DNA of 18,612 bases, taken from NCBI GenBank assembly GCA_033085395.1, contig JANQBS010000495.1, positions 1-18,612 of the forward strand, given 5' to 3'. Made by a program: the position numbers and the translations under genes. Positions 9,183-18,612 of the stretch are shown piece after piece; positions within the stretch are counted from its first letter, which is position 1, and each line of letters begins with the position of its first letter. Below the pieces are notes generated by a model that worked only from the letters and a program-made list of their open reading frames with translations, searched no databases and had not been told where the DNA came from. This DNA is from Xanthoparmelia taractica (taxonomy: Eukaryota; Ascomycota; Lecanoromycetes; Lecanorales; Parmeliaceae).

Positions 9183-10198
9183 ATTTTAATTTCTCTATCT
9201 TTTAAAGAAAGAAACTTATTATCGCTACGATATCGAACTCTTTATTAAATCGAAATAAATATATCTTAAAACGATATAACTCTAACGTTAATTTTTAAGA
9301 ATTTATTTTAAAGAATTAAATAATTTTAAAGAAACGTCTTAAAAATATTAAAGTAAAAAATTGTTAATTAAAGTTAAAATAAGAGTTAATTAAGTTATAG
9401 ATACGTAATTCGAACTTTTCTATAATTCTTATCGAAGCGATAGTAATTTCGTTTATTATTTTATCTTTAATAAATATTTTAATTAAAGCGAAAATACTTT
9501 ATCTTAAAAGAATACGTTTTTATAAGAATAATAATAAAGAAAAATATTTACGCTAATTTCGCGAAGTCGAAATTTAATTTCTTATAAATCTCGAGTATTT
9601 TATTATCGATTAAGTTAAGATTATCTATTATATATAATTCTTAAAAGACGATCTTAATACGTAATAATATAAATACTTTTAAGTCTATAGATTAAAGAGA
9701 ATTATCTTCAAGTTTTTTAAATTATTTTTATTCGATTTAATTATAAACTTAATAAATTATTATTTATTTATTTATAAAAAGTAAAAAGCGACGAAATAGC
9801 GATAAGATTAAAAGATCTTAGTCTTTAAAACTTATCTAAAAAAATTAAAAATTTATTTATTCTTATTTACGAAGAAGTATCGAGCGAACTTTTTCTTAAT
9901 TAAGCTACGATTTAAGCTAAAAAATAAGATTTTTAATATTAATAATATATTTAAATAGAGAAAAGAAATTCTTATTATAGTAATTATATAAAAAATAATT
10001 TTAAAGCGCGCGCGTTTTAATAACGATAATTTTAATTCGAAGTAATTCGAGAAATCTAATAAAGATAAGTCTTTAAAAGCTTAAATTTCGAAGCTTAATA
10101 TAACTTTAAAGAATAACGTTAAGACTACGCGTATTTAAGAAGAAGATAAGAAACGTAGAGCTAAGATCGCTAATTCTAATCTTAAAATACCTAATATT

Positions 10199-10240
10199 TA
10201 TTAATATTATTAGAAATTAGATTATTTGAAATTAAATTAT
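10199..10240 (+). pseudogene. Degraded gag zinc knuckle
   Basis: Codons give Tyr at positions 1, 4, 9 and 14 of the frame, which is the C-X2-C-X4-H-X4-C spacing after RIP-type Cys/His to Tyr changes. Stops at positions 2 and 5 fit Trp or Gln codons hit by the same process. It marks the end of gag. Confidence 0.6.
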
Positions 10241-10401
10241 CTTAATAAGAATAAATCGATTATTATTATTATAATAATATTAATAAAAAACGAATTAACT
10301 TCGTAAGCGTCTTTAAAGCGAAGTAAGAAAAACGAATAATAAAGATAACTTCTTCTATCGTTACGAAGAGATAAATTAAACTATAAAGTAATTAAAGATA
10401 A

Positions 10402-10460
10402 TTTATTATTCTATTCGACTATAAGGCGTATATTAATTTAATTACATAGAAGTTCGTAAT
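10402..10460 (+). pseudogene. Retroviral-type aspartic protease remnant
   Basis: The frame L-F-D-Y-K-A-Y-I-N-L-I at 10411-10443 resembles the D-[ST/C]-G-A active-site segment of Gypsy proteases, with D at 10417-10419 kept and G changed to K. Its position between the zinc knuckle and RT supports the call. Evidence is one short motif. Confidence 0.45.
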
Positions 10461-11079
10461 TTAATAAAATCTTAAATTATATATCGCTATCTTATTATAG
10501 ACGAAAGCGCTTAGCGAGTAAGATATATACTATTATAATACTTATTAGTTAGACTATTAAATAATTAATAACTAAGATTAAGAACGATAATATAATATAT
10601 TATTCTACGTCGTAGATTAAAAAGATCTCGATATCGTATTAAATATATTCGCGTTATATTAATTATATATTCTATTTAACTCTACGACGACGTAGTAACG
10701 ATTTAAGATTAATATTAAAAAACTTTAAATTAAAGAATTAATTAAATTTATTTAGAAAATCGAGCGAGAGTTAAATATATTTATAATCGTATACGCTACG
10801 ATAGCGCGAGACGAATAAAAGAATATTAATAATTTAAAGCTCTTAAGAGAATTATTAAAGTTTAAGAATATCTTTTTTAATAATATAATAGAAGTCTTAT
10901 CTACGTTTAAGTAGAGAAATTATACTATTAAGATAAAGAAAAATAAAAAATTATTTTATAAATCTCTTTGTAATTTATTTTAAATTAAGCTATTAAAGTT
11001 AAAACGATATCTTAAGAAATTACTTTATAAGAATTAAATTCGTTACTTAACTTCTTTCGCTAAAGTTCTTATTCTCTTT

Positions 11080-11425
11080 ATCTTAAAGAAGAATAATAAG
11101 CTACGTCTTTACGTAAATTATCGAGATTTAAATATAATAACGATAAAGAATTAATATCTATTATCTCTAATTATCGAGATATTAAATCGCTTATATAATA
11201 TTAAAATATTTTTAAAATTAAATCTTAAGAATATTTATTATAGAATTTATATTAAGAAGAGCGATAAGTGAAAGACTACGTTTCACACTCGCTATAATTA
11301 TTTTAAATACTTAATAATATCTTTCGATCTTATAAATATATTAGCTACGTTTTAAGTCTATATTAATAGAGCTCTTATAAGTCTTATAAATATTACGTAT
11401 ATAATATATTTAAATAATATTCTAA
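11080..11425 (+). pseudogene. Reverse transcriptase remnant
   Basis: The frame around 11085-11175 reads K-L-R-L-Y-V-N-Y-R-D-L-N, matching the RT palm segment (K-L-R-x-C-V-D-Y-R-x-L-N in Gypsy elements). The active site at 11407-11418 reads Y-L-N-N followed by I-L-I-Y-S. Both metal-binding Asp residues have become Asn through GAT to AAT. Frames are otherwise interrupted by TAA/TAG of RIP type. Confidence 0.8.
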
Positions 11426-12204
11426 TCTATAGCGCTAAGTCGGCGAAATATTAATAATATATTAAGTAAGTGCTTAAGCGATTACGTTAATTTTAGCTAT
11501 ATATAAATCTAAAGAAATATTAGTTTTATACTAAATCGATTAAGTTTCTAGAGTTTATTATAATTATTAATAGTATAATTATAGATTAAGAACGCGTGAT
11601 AACGATTTAAGAATAATTAACGTCGCGAAGTTATTAAGATATATAAATCTTCTTAGACTTTATAAATTTTTATTAACACTTTATTTTTAAATACTTCTTT
11701 ATTATAACGTCTCTTATTAGCTTACTTAAGAATAATAAGATTAATAAAAAATTAGAATTATTTAACTAATTAAAAAACGCTAGATTAACTTTCAAGTAAT
11801 TATATAATACTTTTATAATTATATTATTTCTATAATATTACGATTCTTAAAAGAAATTACGCGTAGAGATTAATATCTCTAATTTTAATATAAGAGCTAT
11901 ACTTTTATAATTAAATAATAATAACTATTAGCGACTTATCGTATTTTTTTCTAAAAAGATAATATTAGCGAAATAAAATTATAAGACTTATAATTAGAAA
12001 TTGCTTATTATTGTTATAGCGATAAAGTAATAGCGTTATTACTTAAAAGATAGTATTTATTATATTAAGATCTAATTAAATTATAATAATCTTAAGAAAT
12101 TTATAAAGTAAAAGAAACTTAATTCTAGATAGATTTATTAAGCATTAAAGTTAATCGTTTATAACTTTAAGATTTTTTATCGAGTAAAAAAATTAAATTT
12201 TATA

Positions 12205-12228
12205 GATATATCGTCGCGACGATTAGAC
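12205..12228 (+). pseudogene. RNase H end motif
   Basis: The frame reads D-I-S-S-R-R-L-D, corresponding to the D-A-L-S-R-R-P-D motif that follows RNase H in Gypsy pol. The equivalent in the left copy is at 539-562. Confidence 0.7.
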
Positions 12229-12629
12229 TATAAAAATTAATTATTATTAAATATTAAATTATTATCTATACTTTAAAATAAACTTATTTTTTAAATTAGC
12301 GACGAGCTATTATAAAGAGATAAGAAAGTAATAATAATAATAGCGTCTACGCTACGAGTTATAGATATCTAAATAATTATTTTAAGAAAGAAGATTAAAA
12401 TTATATCTAAAATTACGTATAATAATTTATAAAGATTAATAAAAACGCTAATTTAAAAGCTATAATTTTATAATAATTAAATAAGCTCTTTTCGAATTAA
12501 TGCGAATACGTTTATAGAGCGATATTATACGCGTAATTAAATATAGACCTTAGACTTCGAGAAATTATTACTAAATAATAATCGTCTTTATATATCTAAA
12601 AATAATATCTTATAAAAAGAACTTATTAA

Positions 12630-13160
12630 TAAGTATTATAATAATTTTTTAGCGAGATACTTTAACGCTACGAAGACGTATAAGCTTCTTACTCGAAAAT
12701 ATTACTAAAATAAAAATCTTAAAAAAGTTATTAACTACGTTAAGACTTATAATATATATTAATATATTAAGGCGCCGCGCTATCGATTCTATAATAAGTT
12801 AATCTTACTTCTTATTATTATTAAATTATAAAAAGAAATTTCTATAAATTTTATTACGAGCTTATTCTTAAGTAAGCTTAAAAGCGTCGTCTATAACGCT
12901 ATTTTAATTATAGTAAATCGATTTACGAAAATAATTAAATATTTATCGATAATAATTAAGATCGACGTCGCTAAGCTAGCGAAAGTATTTTATATTAAAA
13001 TTATTTATTACTATAAAATATTTAATAGTATTATTAGCGATAGAAGCTCGATATTTATTAGCGAGTTTTAATTAGCGATCTATTATTATTTAAAGATAAA
13101 GCGTTATTTAAATATCGTCTTTTATTCTTAAATTAACGACTAAATTAAGCGTTAAAATTA
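12630..13160 (+). pseudogene. Integrase remnant (zinc site and DDE core)
   Basis: The N-terminal zinc site is visible as two former His positions (now Tyr, ~12635-12665) and a Y-x-x-Y pair replacing C-x-x-C near 12745. In the core the first catalytic Asp of V-D-R-F is Asn (codon 12916-12918). The second Asp is kept in S-D-R (codon 13039-13041). The Glu position in the N-D/G-Q-x-E-R segment is Lys (codon 13147-13149). Two of three catalytic acids are lost through G to A changes. Confidence 0.75.
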
Positions 13161-13699
13161 AATATTAAAATATTATTTACGCGTGTTTATTAATAAAAAG
13201 CAAATTAATTAAATTAAACTATTATCTATAATAGAGTTTATATATATAAATAATTAATATATCTTTATCGAAATAATATTATTCTTCTTAATGTATAAAT
13301 ATTATTCGAAAATACGCTAAGAGATTAAGAATAACTTCGTCGAGAAGAGAGTACTCGCTATAAATAAAAAGATAAAAAGATTATTAACGCTAAGAGATAA
13401 GATAGTAGAGCGATTACGTAGCGCTATTGTAGCTTAAGTTAAGTAATATAATAAATCGCATTAATTTTAGAGCTATAAAGTAAGTAATTTAATAATACTA
13501 GTAATTAAGAATTTAAAATAAAGACGTTTAAGTAAAAAGCTAATCTATAAGTATATAAGACTCTTTCGAATCGTGAATAAAATAAGATCGTAAGCGTATC
13601 GCTTATTATTATCTTCTACGTATAGAATTTATAATATCTTTTATATATTATTACTTAAATTATATTATTTACGCGACTGCGACGAAGTAGCGAAATTTT

Positions 13700-13855
13700 T
13701 TATATAAGTTCTCGAGTTTATTAATAATAATAAGATATAAAAAATAGAAGAGATTATTAATAAGATTAAGAAGAGAAAAGATATTTAATATAAGATTAAG
13801 TAAACTAATTAAGATAAAGAATATAATTAATAATTATTAGGCGAAGAACTTAAGT
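13700..13855 (+). pseudogene. C-terminal chromodomain remnant of the Gypsy integrase
   Basis: The frame reads K-I-E-E-I-I-N-K-I-K-K-R-K-D-I, then a stop, then Y-K-I-K-W, and continues to a short L-L-G-E-E-L-K end. This matches the E-V-E-x-I-L-x-x-R-x...Y-L-V-K-W pattern of a chromodomain at the end of chromoviral pol. The interrupting TAA fits a former Trp. Confidence 0.7.
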
Positions 13856-14429
13856 GTATTAATAAGCTAACTTAGATCTATAATGCGTAAAAGATTAATA
13901 AGCGAAAGTATTAAGTATCGAATAAGAAAGCTATTTAATTAAATTAATAATCGTTATTAAATAAGCGAAGGCGTCGAAAATAAAAGTAAATATAATAATT
14001 ATCTTAGTGTGTGAGATAATTATAGATATACTTCTTACGCTTATTAGCATAATTATTTAATTAAATAAAGAATTTATAATTAAAATTTATTATTTAGCTA
14101 TCTAATTAAGTAATACTATATCGAAGATATATCGTATTAAATTAGAGTGTATATTATTATAGATATAATTTATTAGAGAAACGCTTAATACGTATTATAA
14201 GAGAGTGCGATTAAGTTTACTTAGCTCGCTATATATTAAAATAATAAAAAGAAATAAATAGCTTTTATCGTAACGATAGAGATCGACTAATTAAAGTATC
14301 TTATTCAAGATCTTTATTCGAGGAAAAAGAATTCTTAGGAGAATTCTTATTTAAAAAGCTTATCTATTTAATATTATTTTTATTAAAAACGATTTTTCTT
14401 AATTTCGCCTTATAAGCGTTTATATTATC

Positions 14430-14528
14430 TATCTTCTCTTAAAGAAGCTTATTATAATTCTCGAGCTCTTTAACGCGCTTATATAGCGTATTAAATTTCT
14501 CTCTCGCGGCCTAAAGATCGCGCTAAAG
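14430..14528 (-). pseudogene. Antisense coiled-coil frame inside the Gypsy 3' domain
   Basis: Thirty-three minus-strand codons show heptad spacing: L..DL..A...F..L..RV.EL...N.LL.EKI. They include E/K/R-rich surface positions and three TAA/TAG codons that fit RIP-hit Gln, Trp or Arg. The frame is fairly open upstream towards 14770 as well. It lies antisense to pol, just downstream of the chromodomain, and is not part of the truncated copy at 3867. Function is unknown. It could be an antisense ORF of the element or a captured gene fragment. Confidence 0.4.
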
Positions 14529-15968
14529 AATCGTAATAATAATAATCGCTTAATTATTAATAATTATAATTAGACTCTATTTCTTGCGGAATTAAGTAAT
14601 CTTACAATTAATATATACTTAATTACGCTTTATCGACGCTATAATTTCGAGGACTCGATAAACGCGACGAAGAGTCTTTTAAATTTTTTTATAAAGAAAA
14701 GATAAAATCTTTATATAATCTCGAATTTTCTTTTTAGCGCTCTTATAATAAGTATAAGACGAGAACTTATCTCTAATATAATTATCGCTAAAGTAAATAA
14801 AATATCGATAATAAGGGAAAATAGATATTATCTTATATTAGTATACGATAATAAAGCGTTAAGAAACTTACTTTTATTATTATTATTGTTATATAAGTTA
14901 TCTTAAATATTAATATATATTAATATTAGCGTAGCGATAGAGAAAGTTTAATAACACTTATAATAAAGAGAGTTAAAAGAAATCGTGATAATAAGTGTTA
15001 ATTAATAATATATTAGTATTAATACACTTAAGGGCGATATTATAGCGCTAAAGCAAGAATTTATAAAAAGTATATTAAATATTATAAAAAAGAGAAAAGT
15101 TTTAAGAAAGCGAAGATAAATTTATTAACACTAAAAGACGCTAGTAATTATTATTCACGACGTCGTCGTCGATATATCGTCGATAAAGTTTTTTTAATAA
15201 TTCTAATTAATCGAATTATTATATTATTAATATCGATATTAATAAAATAATAAAATAATAAATTAATTCTACGTTCTTCTGCTATAAAAGTTAGAATAGT
15301 TCTATAAGGAGACGTAGAAGCGTAATTATTAGTTATTTAATAATAGCTCGCTAAGGATTAAAATAAATAACGAATAATATATGTGTTTTAGAGTAGCTAG
15401 TAATATACGCTATAGAAATAATATCGCGTCTAGAAGAACTTCTTCTACGCGTCTATAAAAAGAATTAGAAAAATTCTTTAATAAGCTATTAATAATATGT
15501 ATCGTTTATTATAAATATATTAATCTTATATTATAAAAATAATAACGTATTAAAAGAATTCTTTTTTCATTATTTAAAGGGATTAAGGTTTTTTAATAAG
15601 TCTTCTACGTATACGTAGCGATTACGTTATTACTAGTTTATAATAAACGATAGAACTAATTATAATATATCGAGTCGTCTATTAATACTTAAAGAGCACT
15701 ATTAAGATTATTATATTATAAAGGAGATCTATATTATATATTAGGGTTAATATAATAGAATCGAGATAATTATAATTAGTAAACGTTGTGTATATAATAG
15801 CATTAACGCGCGTCTATAACGCGTATCTTTTGCTATTAATAATCAAAGTTAATATTATAAAAGCGACGTTATTTATAAATACTTTTCTTTACTTCTTATA
15901 AGATTTGAAGGTTTTTTGTATTACGTAATAAGAATATTATATTAGATAGTATCTGGAAATTAGAGCTT

Positions 15969-15979
15969 AAGAAGAGAGG
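15969..15979 (+). other. Polypurine tract of the complete element
   Basis: AAGAAGAGAGG sits four bases before the 3' LTR, the standard place for the plus-strand primer of an LTR retrotransposon. Confidence 0.65.
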
Positions 15980-15983
15980 TAAT

Positions 15984-16251
15984 TGTTAGATCTAGCGCTA
16001 CATACGCATTAGCGTCGACTATTTATAAGTTTAGGGCCTATTGCGAGATTATAGCGGGATTTATAACCTAAGGCCTTGATAGGGCCTTAGCGATTATATA
16101 TCCTCTTCGCATATCTTAGGGTTTTCGTATTTCTTAGAAATTAATTCTACTAGGATTTAGTACCTAATAAAGAAATTATTATCGTATCGACTATACGTCT
16201 CTTATATTAATTAGGGTCGCTTGCTAAGCGCTAGCGAATCAATTTCTTACA
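15984..16251 (+). repeat. 3' LTR of the complete Gypsy element
   Basis: 268 bp, the same length as the 5' LTR. It starts TGTTAGATC and ends TTCTTACA. Differences from 8915-9182 are overwhelmingly C/T and G/A, as expected from RIP. It is more heavily mutated than the 5' LTR in its first half. Confidence 0.92.
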
Positions 16252-16256
16252 AGAGC
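16252..16256 (+). repeat. Target-site duplication AGAGC (right)
   Basis: Perfect copy of 8910-8914, directly after the ACA end of the 3' LTR. Confidence 0.9.
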
Positions 16257-18389
16257 TATAAGTCTCGATAACGATCTAAGTTAATAACGTATTCTTTAGT
16301 TATAAGACTATATCTATAGTAGCTTAAGATTACTATTAGTAATAGAAATATTCGTCTATAGACTTTATACACTCTTTTTCTTTCTACTCTCTCTATTCTC
16401 TATTAATAGTCTTATAAGAAGAACGCTACGCAAGTTAAGAAGAATTCTTATAGAATTATTATATAATTATTCTAAGATTTTATATCGATATAATAATAAT
16501 CGATAGATTCTAGGGAAATTTTAATACTAGATACTTATCTTATACGCCTAATCTTTAAAAGTCGAATAGTGAAACTATAAATTAATGTGTCTTATAATCT
16601 AGTCGCTATTTTAAATGCATACGCATATACGGGAAACACGTTTCTTCGAGAGCACTATATGTATAGATCTTATACTATTAGTTGACTCTTTATTCGAATT
16701 CTTCTTATTTAGAGTAATCGTATTCTTTTATAATCTTTATTTAATTAATTTAAATTATTAAATATCTATATATTATATTAGCAAATATTCTTCTTATTTT
16801 ATTTATATCTACACTTATTTTAATCTTTCTAATTATTCTATTCTTCTTACGTTATAACTATCGCTATTAAACGCTTTAAGATATTTAAAAAGATATTTAA
16901 TAAGACTCTTAATAAATCTAAAGTCTTCGTAAAGATTATTATATTTTCTCTTCCCTCTCGCTTCGCTCGCCTTCGTAGAAATAAGTCTATAATATCTAAG
17001 ATACTCTTTTTTAGAACTCTTAGTCTAAGCGTAATTAAAGAAATCGATATTAAGATCTTTAACTATCGTATTTAAATCTTAAAGCTAAAAAAACGCCTCG
17101 TCGATTATAAATATAATCGTTATAAGTATTATTAAGTATATAAGTTACGCTCTCTATTAGGGCTATGCGAGGCACCTAGTCTTTATATCACTGCGCTATA
17201 GAGTTAAAAAGTCATCGGGGTGTTGCCGCTTATTGCGCAATTACTTCTATTTGAATAGATATGCTAAGGACTCTTCGGGCCTTACACTCTCGTCGTTATT
17301 ATCGCTATCGTTATTATTATTCGTTCGAGTCTAATATTAATTTAAAGAAGAATAATAATTCTAGAGTCTCTTTTATATATATTAAAGATACGCGTCTCTT
17401 TCTTAATCTTTATAAACGCTATCGCGTTATCGAGATTAAGTATTTTAAGTAAATCTTCTTTAAGACGTTTAAATTCGAAAATCTTATTAAGCTCGATCGA
17501 GAATACGCTAATCGCGCTAATATAAATAATACTTATAAAGTTAATAAAATAATATATCTACTATAGTGTTTCGAGGTATATTACTAGATTATATATTACT
17601 ATATATATTTTATAGTAACTATTCGTTTATAGAAGTTACTATTAGATTAACGTTTTCGTCTAGCTAAGTTATTAGCTATATAAATTTAACTCTATTCGCG
17701 AGTATTACTATACGTTTATAAATATATATATTCTAAACGATTAGAATAATCTTATAGTCTAGATTATCGAGAATAGACGTTATAGCGATCTTTTATTACG
17801 TAAAATAATCGTCTCTAATAGCACTAAGTAGAACTTAGATTCTACTCTTAAATCTTTCGTCCCTAGTTTTAAGATATATTAAAATTTTAATAAGAAACGA
17901 TATTTACGCGAGTATTATAAATATAATTATATCTATCTTAATTATTAGTTAAATTACTTAGTAAACACGTATTATAAGATTTAAATCGAGATTTTAAGTA
18001 TTAATCTTATCTCGCTAAATAATCGAATTTCGAGATCTAAATAACTCTTAACGTATTCGTAGATATCTATATTACTATTATATATAGTAAAAGAATTCTT
18101 ATACGCGCTATACGATTTATTAGATTTAGATCTAGTTAATTAAGATTCGCTACGAGTGTACGATTAAAATCGTTAATTAAAAAATTATCTAGATCTTATA
18201 TTCGTAAAAATCCTTTCGACTATTCTTCGAAAGAGAGCGAAAATCGAGTTTCGAGATTAAATTCTATATTATCGTAATTATAATTATTAATTAGCTCTTA
18301 TAGTATCTAATATATTAACGGCGAACCTTTAAAAATAGCTTTAATACGATCGCTATTAAGAATTAGTCTTGATTAGAATCAATAATAAG
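16257..18389 (+). mobile_element. Right part of the RIP-mutated host repeat, family unknown
   Basis: This continues 8735-8914 across the Gypsy insertion. The plus strand has a remnant frame from about 17261 to 17980, ending in a Tyr-rich segment that may be a former zinc knuckle. Two patches (about 16600-16680 and 17155-17285) are less mutated. No RT, integrase or transposase motif was recognised, so the class is unsettled. Confidence 0.5.
17261..17976 (+). pseudogene. Degraded gag-like or zinc-binding protein remnant
   Basis: An open stretch (17261-17452, 63 codons) is basic and Tyr/Ile-rich, and the same frame continues through RIP-type stops. At 17886-17976 it reads F-N-K-K-R-Y-L-R-E-Y-Y-K-Y-N-Y-I-Y, a stop codon, then ends T-Y-Y-K. 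Tyrosines at regular short spacing fit Cys/His residues converted by RIP in a C-rich zinc-binding segment (F-N-x-G-x-C...C-x-Y-x-H-x-C type). The ATG at 17261 need not be the original start. The element type is undetermined. Confidence 0.35.
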
Positions 18390-18507
18390 TGTAGTGTATC
18401 TTGTTATTGATTGTCTAGATAATTATACGCTAGCTAAGTACGGAGAAGCGAGCGCCAAGACTAGTCGTGACCAGCACTACGTTCATATAATCAGTTATTC
18501 CATAACA
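18390..18507. repeat. 118-bp TG..CA terminal block (LTR-like)
   Basis: It starts TGTAGTGTATC and ends CCATAACA. On the minus strand it begins TGTTATGGAATAAC, resembling the start of Copia-type LTRs. It is much less RIP-mutated than the adjoining sequence to the left and probably forms the right end of the host repeat at 16257-18389. No second copy, primer-binding site or target duplication was found in the window, so the LTR call and orientation are tentative. Confidence 0.35.
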
Positions 18508-18520
18508 ATCGCCTAGTCGA

Positions 18521-18543
18521 TACGGGTCGGAAAGGTGTGGTAT
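18521..18543 (-). repeat. Right copy of the 23-bp inverted repeat
   Basis: Starts TACGGGTCGG and ends GGTGTGGTAT. It is a perfect reverse complement of 51-73, 14 bp outside the TG..CA block, in unmutated sequence. Confidence 0.6.
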
Positions 18544-18548
18544 ATTTG

Positions 18549-18610
18549 ATGGTATGGGATTAGTTTTTCGAATATCATATCGAAAGGTATGAGATATCCC
18601 ATACTCCCAT
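18549..18610. repeat. Nested palindrome at the right edge
   Basis: ATGG-TATGGGAT (18549-18560) pairs with ATCCCATA-ctc-CCAT (18596-18610), enclosing TTTCGA (18566-18571) and TCGAAA (18580-18585). GGTATGGGAT also recurs as GGTATGAGAT 35 bp on. It could be a transposon end or a hairpin. The window stops here. Confidence 0.4.
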
Positions 18611-18612
18611 TG

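Larger units (their letters stand above)
13856..15983. other. Long 3' domain of the Gypsy element between chromodomain and LTR
   Basis: About 2.1 kb of RIP-mutated sequence lies downstream of pol. The part from 14773 on is also present at 3867-5060. No protein family was recognised on the plus strand. A short plus-strand basic segment (K-K-R-K-V-L-R, near 15090) and an antisense coiled-coil frame (14430-14528) are the only coding-like signals. Alternatives are an extra element gene or captured or nested DNA. Confidence 0.5.
8915..16251 (+). mobile_element. Complete Ty3/Gypsy LTR retrotransposon (chromovirus), RIP-inactivated, 7337 bp
   Basis: Two 268-bp direct LTRs with TG..CA-type ends flank an internal region whose RIP-mutated frames give, in order: gag zinc knuckle (~10199), protease (~10414), RT (~11080-11420), RNase H end (~12205), integrase zinc site and core (~12630-13150) and a chromodomain (~13730-13850). 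The RT, RNase H, integrase, chromodomain order is diagnostic of Gypsy chromoviruses, whose chromodomain can steer integration to heterochromatin. A further ~2.1 kb lies between the chromodomain and the 3' LTR, which is longer than usual. Catalytic residues are altered and stops abound, so the element cannot move by itself. Its AGAGC duplication shows this is an original insertion, not a rearrangement product. Confidence 0.92.

Noticed and set aside
9183..9200. tRNA primer-binding site after the 5' LTR
   Set aside because: No TGG-type complement to a tRNA 3' end is visible next to the LTR. RIP may have erased it or the element may self-prime, so no call was made.
1..18612. CRISPR arrays, tRNA or rRNA genes, bacterial operons
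   Set aside because: No regularly spaced repeats, cloverleaf or rRNA-like sequence was found. Introns, RIP and LTR elements indicate a fungal nuclear genome.

Overview
The window looks like a gene-poor stretch of a filamentous ascomycete (Pezizomycotina) nuclear genome. Most of it (about 74-5060, 8735-8909 and 9060-18380) is extremely AT-rich, crowded with stops in all frames and rich in TpA. CpA and TpG are scarce and CpG survives, which is the signature of repeat-induced point mutation (RIP, C to T at CpA on both strands). Between the mutated blocks lies a base-balanced island (about 5328-8735) with normal codons and short fungal introns (GT..AG, 50-62 nt, a CTAAC branch motif in one).

Layout. 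Positions 1-73 are unmutated flank ending in a 23-bp motif whose perfect inverted copy sits at 18521-18543. Positions 74-440 are RIP-mutated sequence of unknown origin. From about 440 to 3866 lies the 5' half of a Ty3/Gypsy element on the minus strand (5' LTR at 3600-3866, then gag, protease, RT and RNase H running leftwards). Its LTR edge abuts, at 3866/3867, a plus-strand fragment of the same family that keeps only the 3' domain and 3' LTR (5061-5327). The island follows. It holds a GC-rich remnant with a tiny minus-strand frame, a 176-bp element with 10-bp terminal inverted repeats, a ~0.9 kb presumed promoter region, and one intact gene. That gene has five exons (6642-8011), encodes 383 aa, and is a seven-helix membrane protein of the fungal rhodopsin-like/SAT4/Pth11-related family.

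From 8915 to 16251 there is a complete 7.3-kb Gypsy element with two 268-bp LTRs and a perfect 5-bp target duplication (AGAGC). It is a chromovirus: zinc knuckle, protease, RT, RNase H, integrase and C-terminal chromodomain can all be traced as RIP-mutated remnants. It also carries an unusual ~2.1 kb region between the chromodomain and the 3' LTR that includes an antisense coiled-coil frame. It is inserted in another RIP-mutated repeat (8735-8914 continuing at 16257-18389), which ends in a 118-bp TG..CA block (18390-18507).

Functionally, the only gene likely to make a working protein is the membrane receptor-like gene. Everything else is inactivated transposon. A single accessory-type receptor gene isolated between RIP-mutated, probably heterochromatic, blocks is typical of fast-evolving compartments in plant-associated or saprotrophic fungi. 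The species and the receptor's ligand cannot be told from the sequence.
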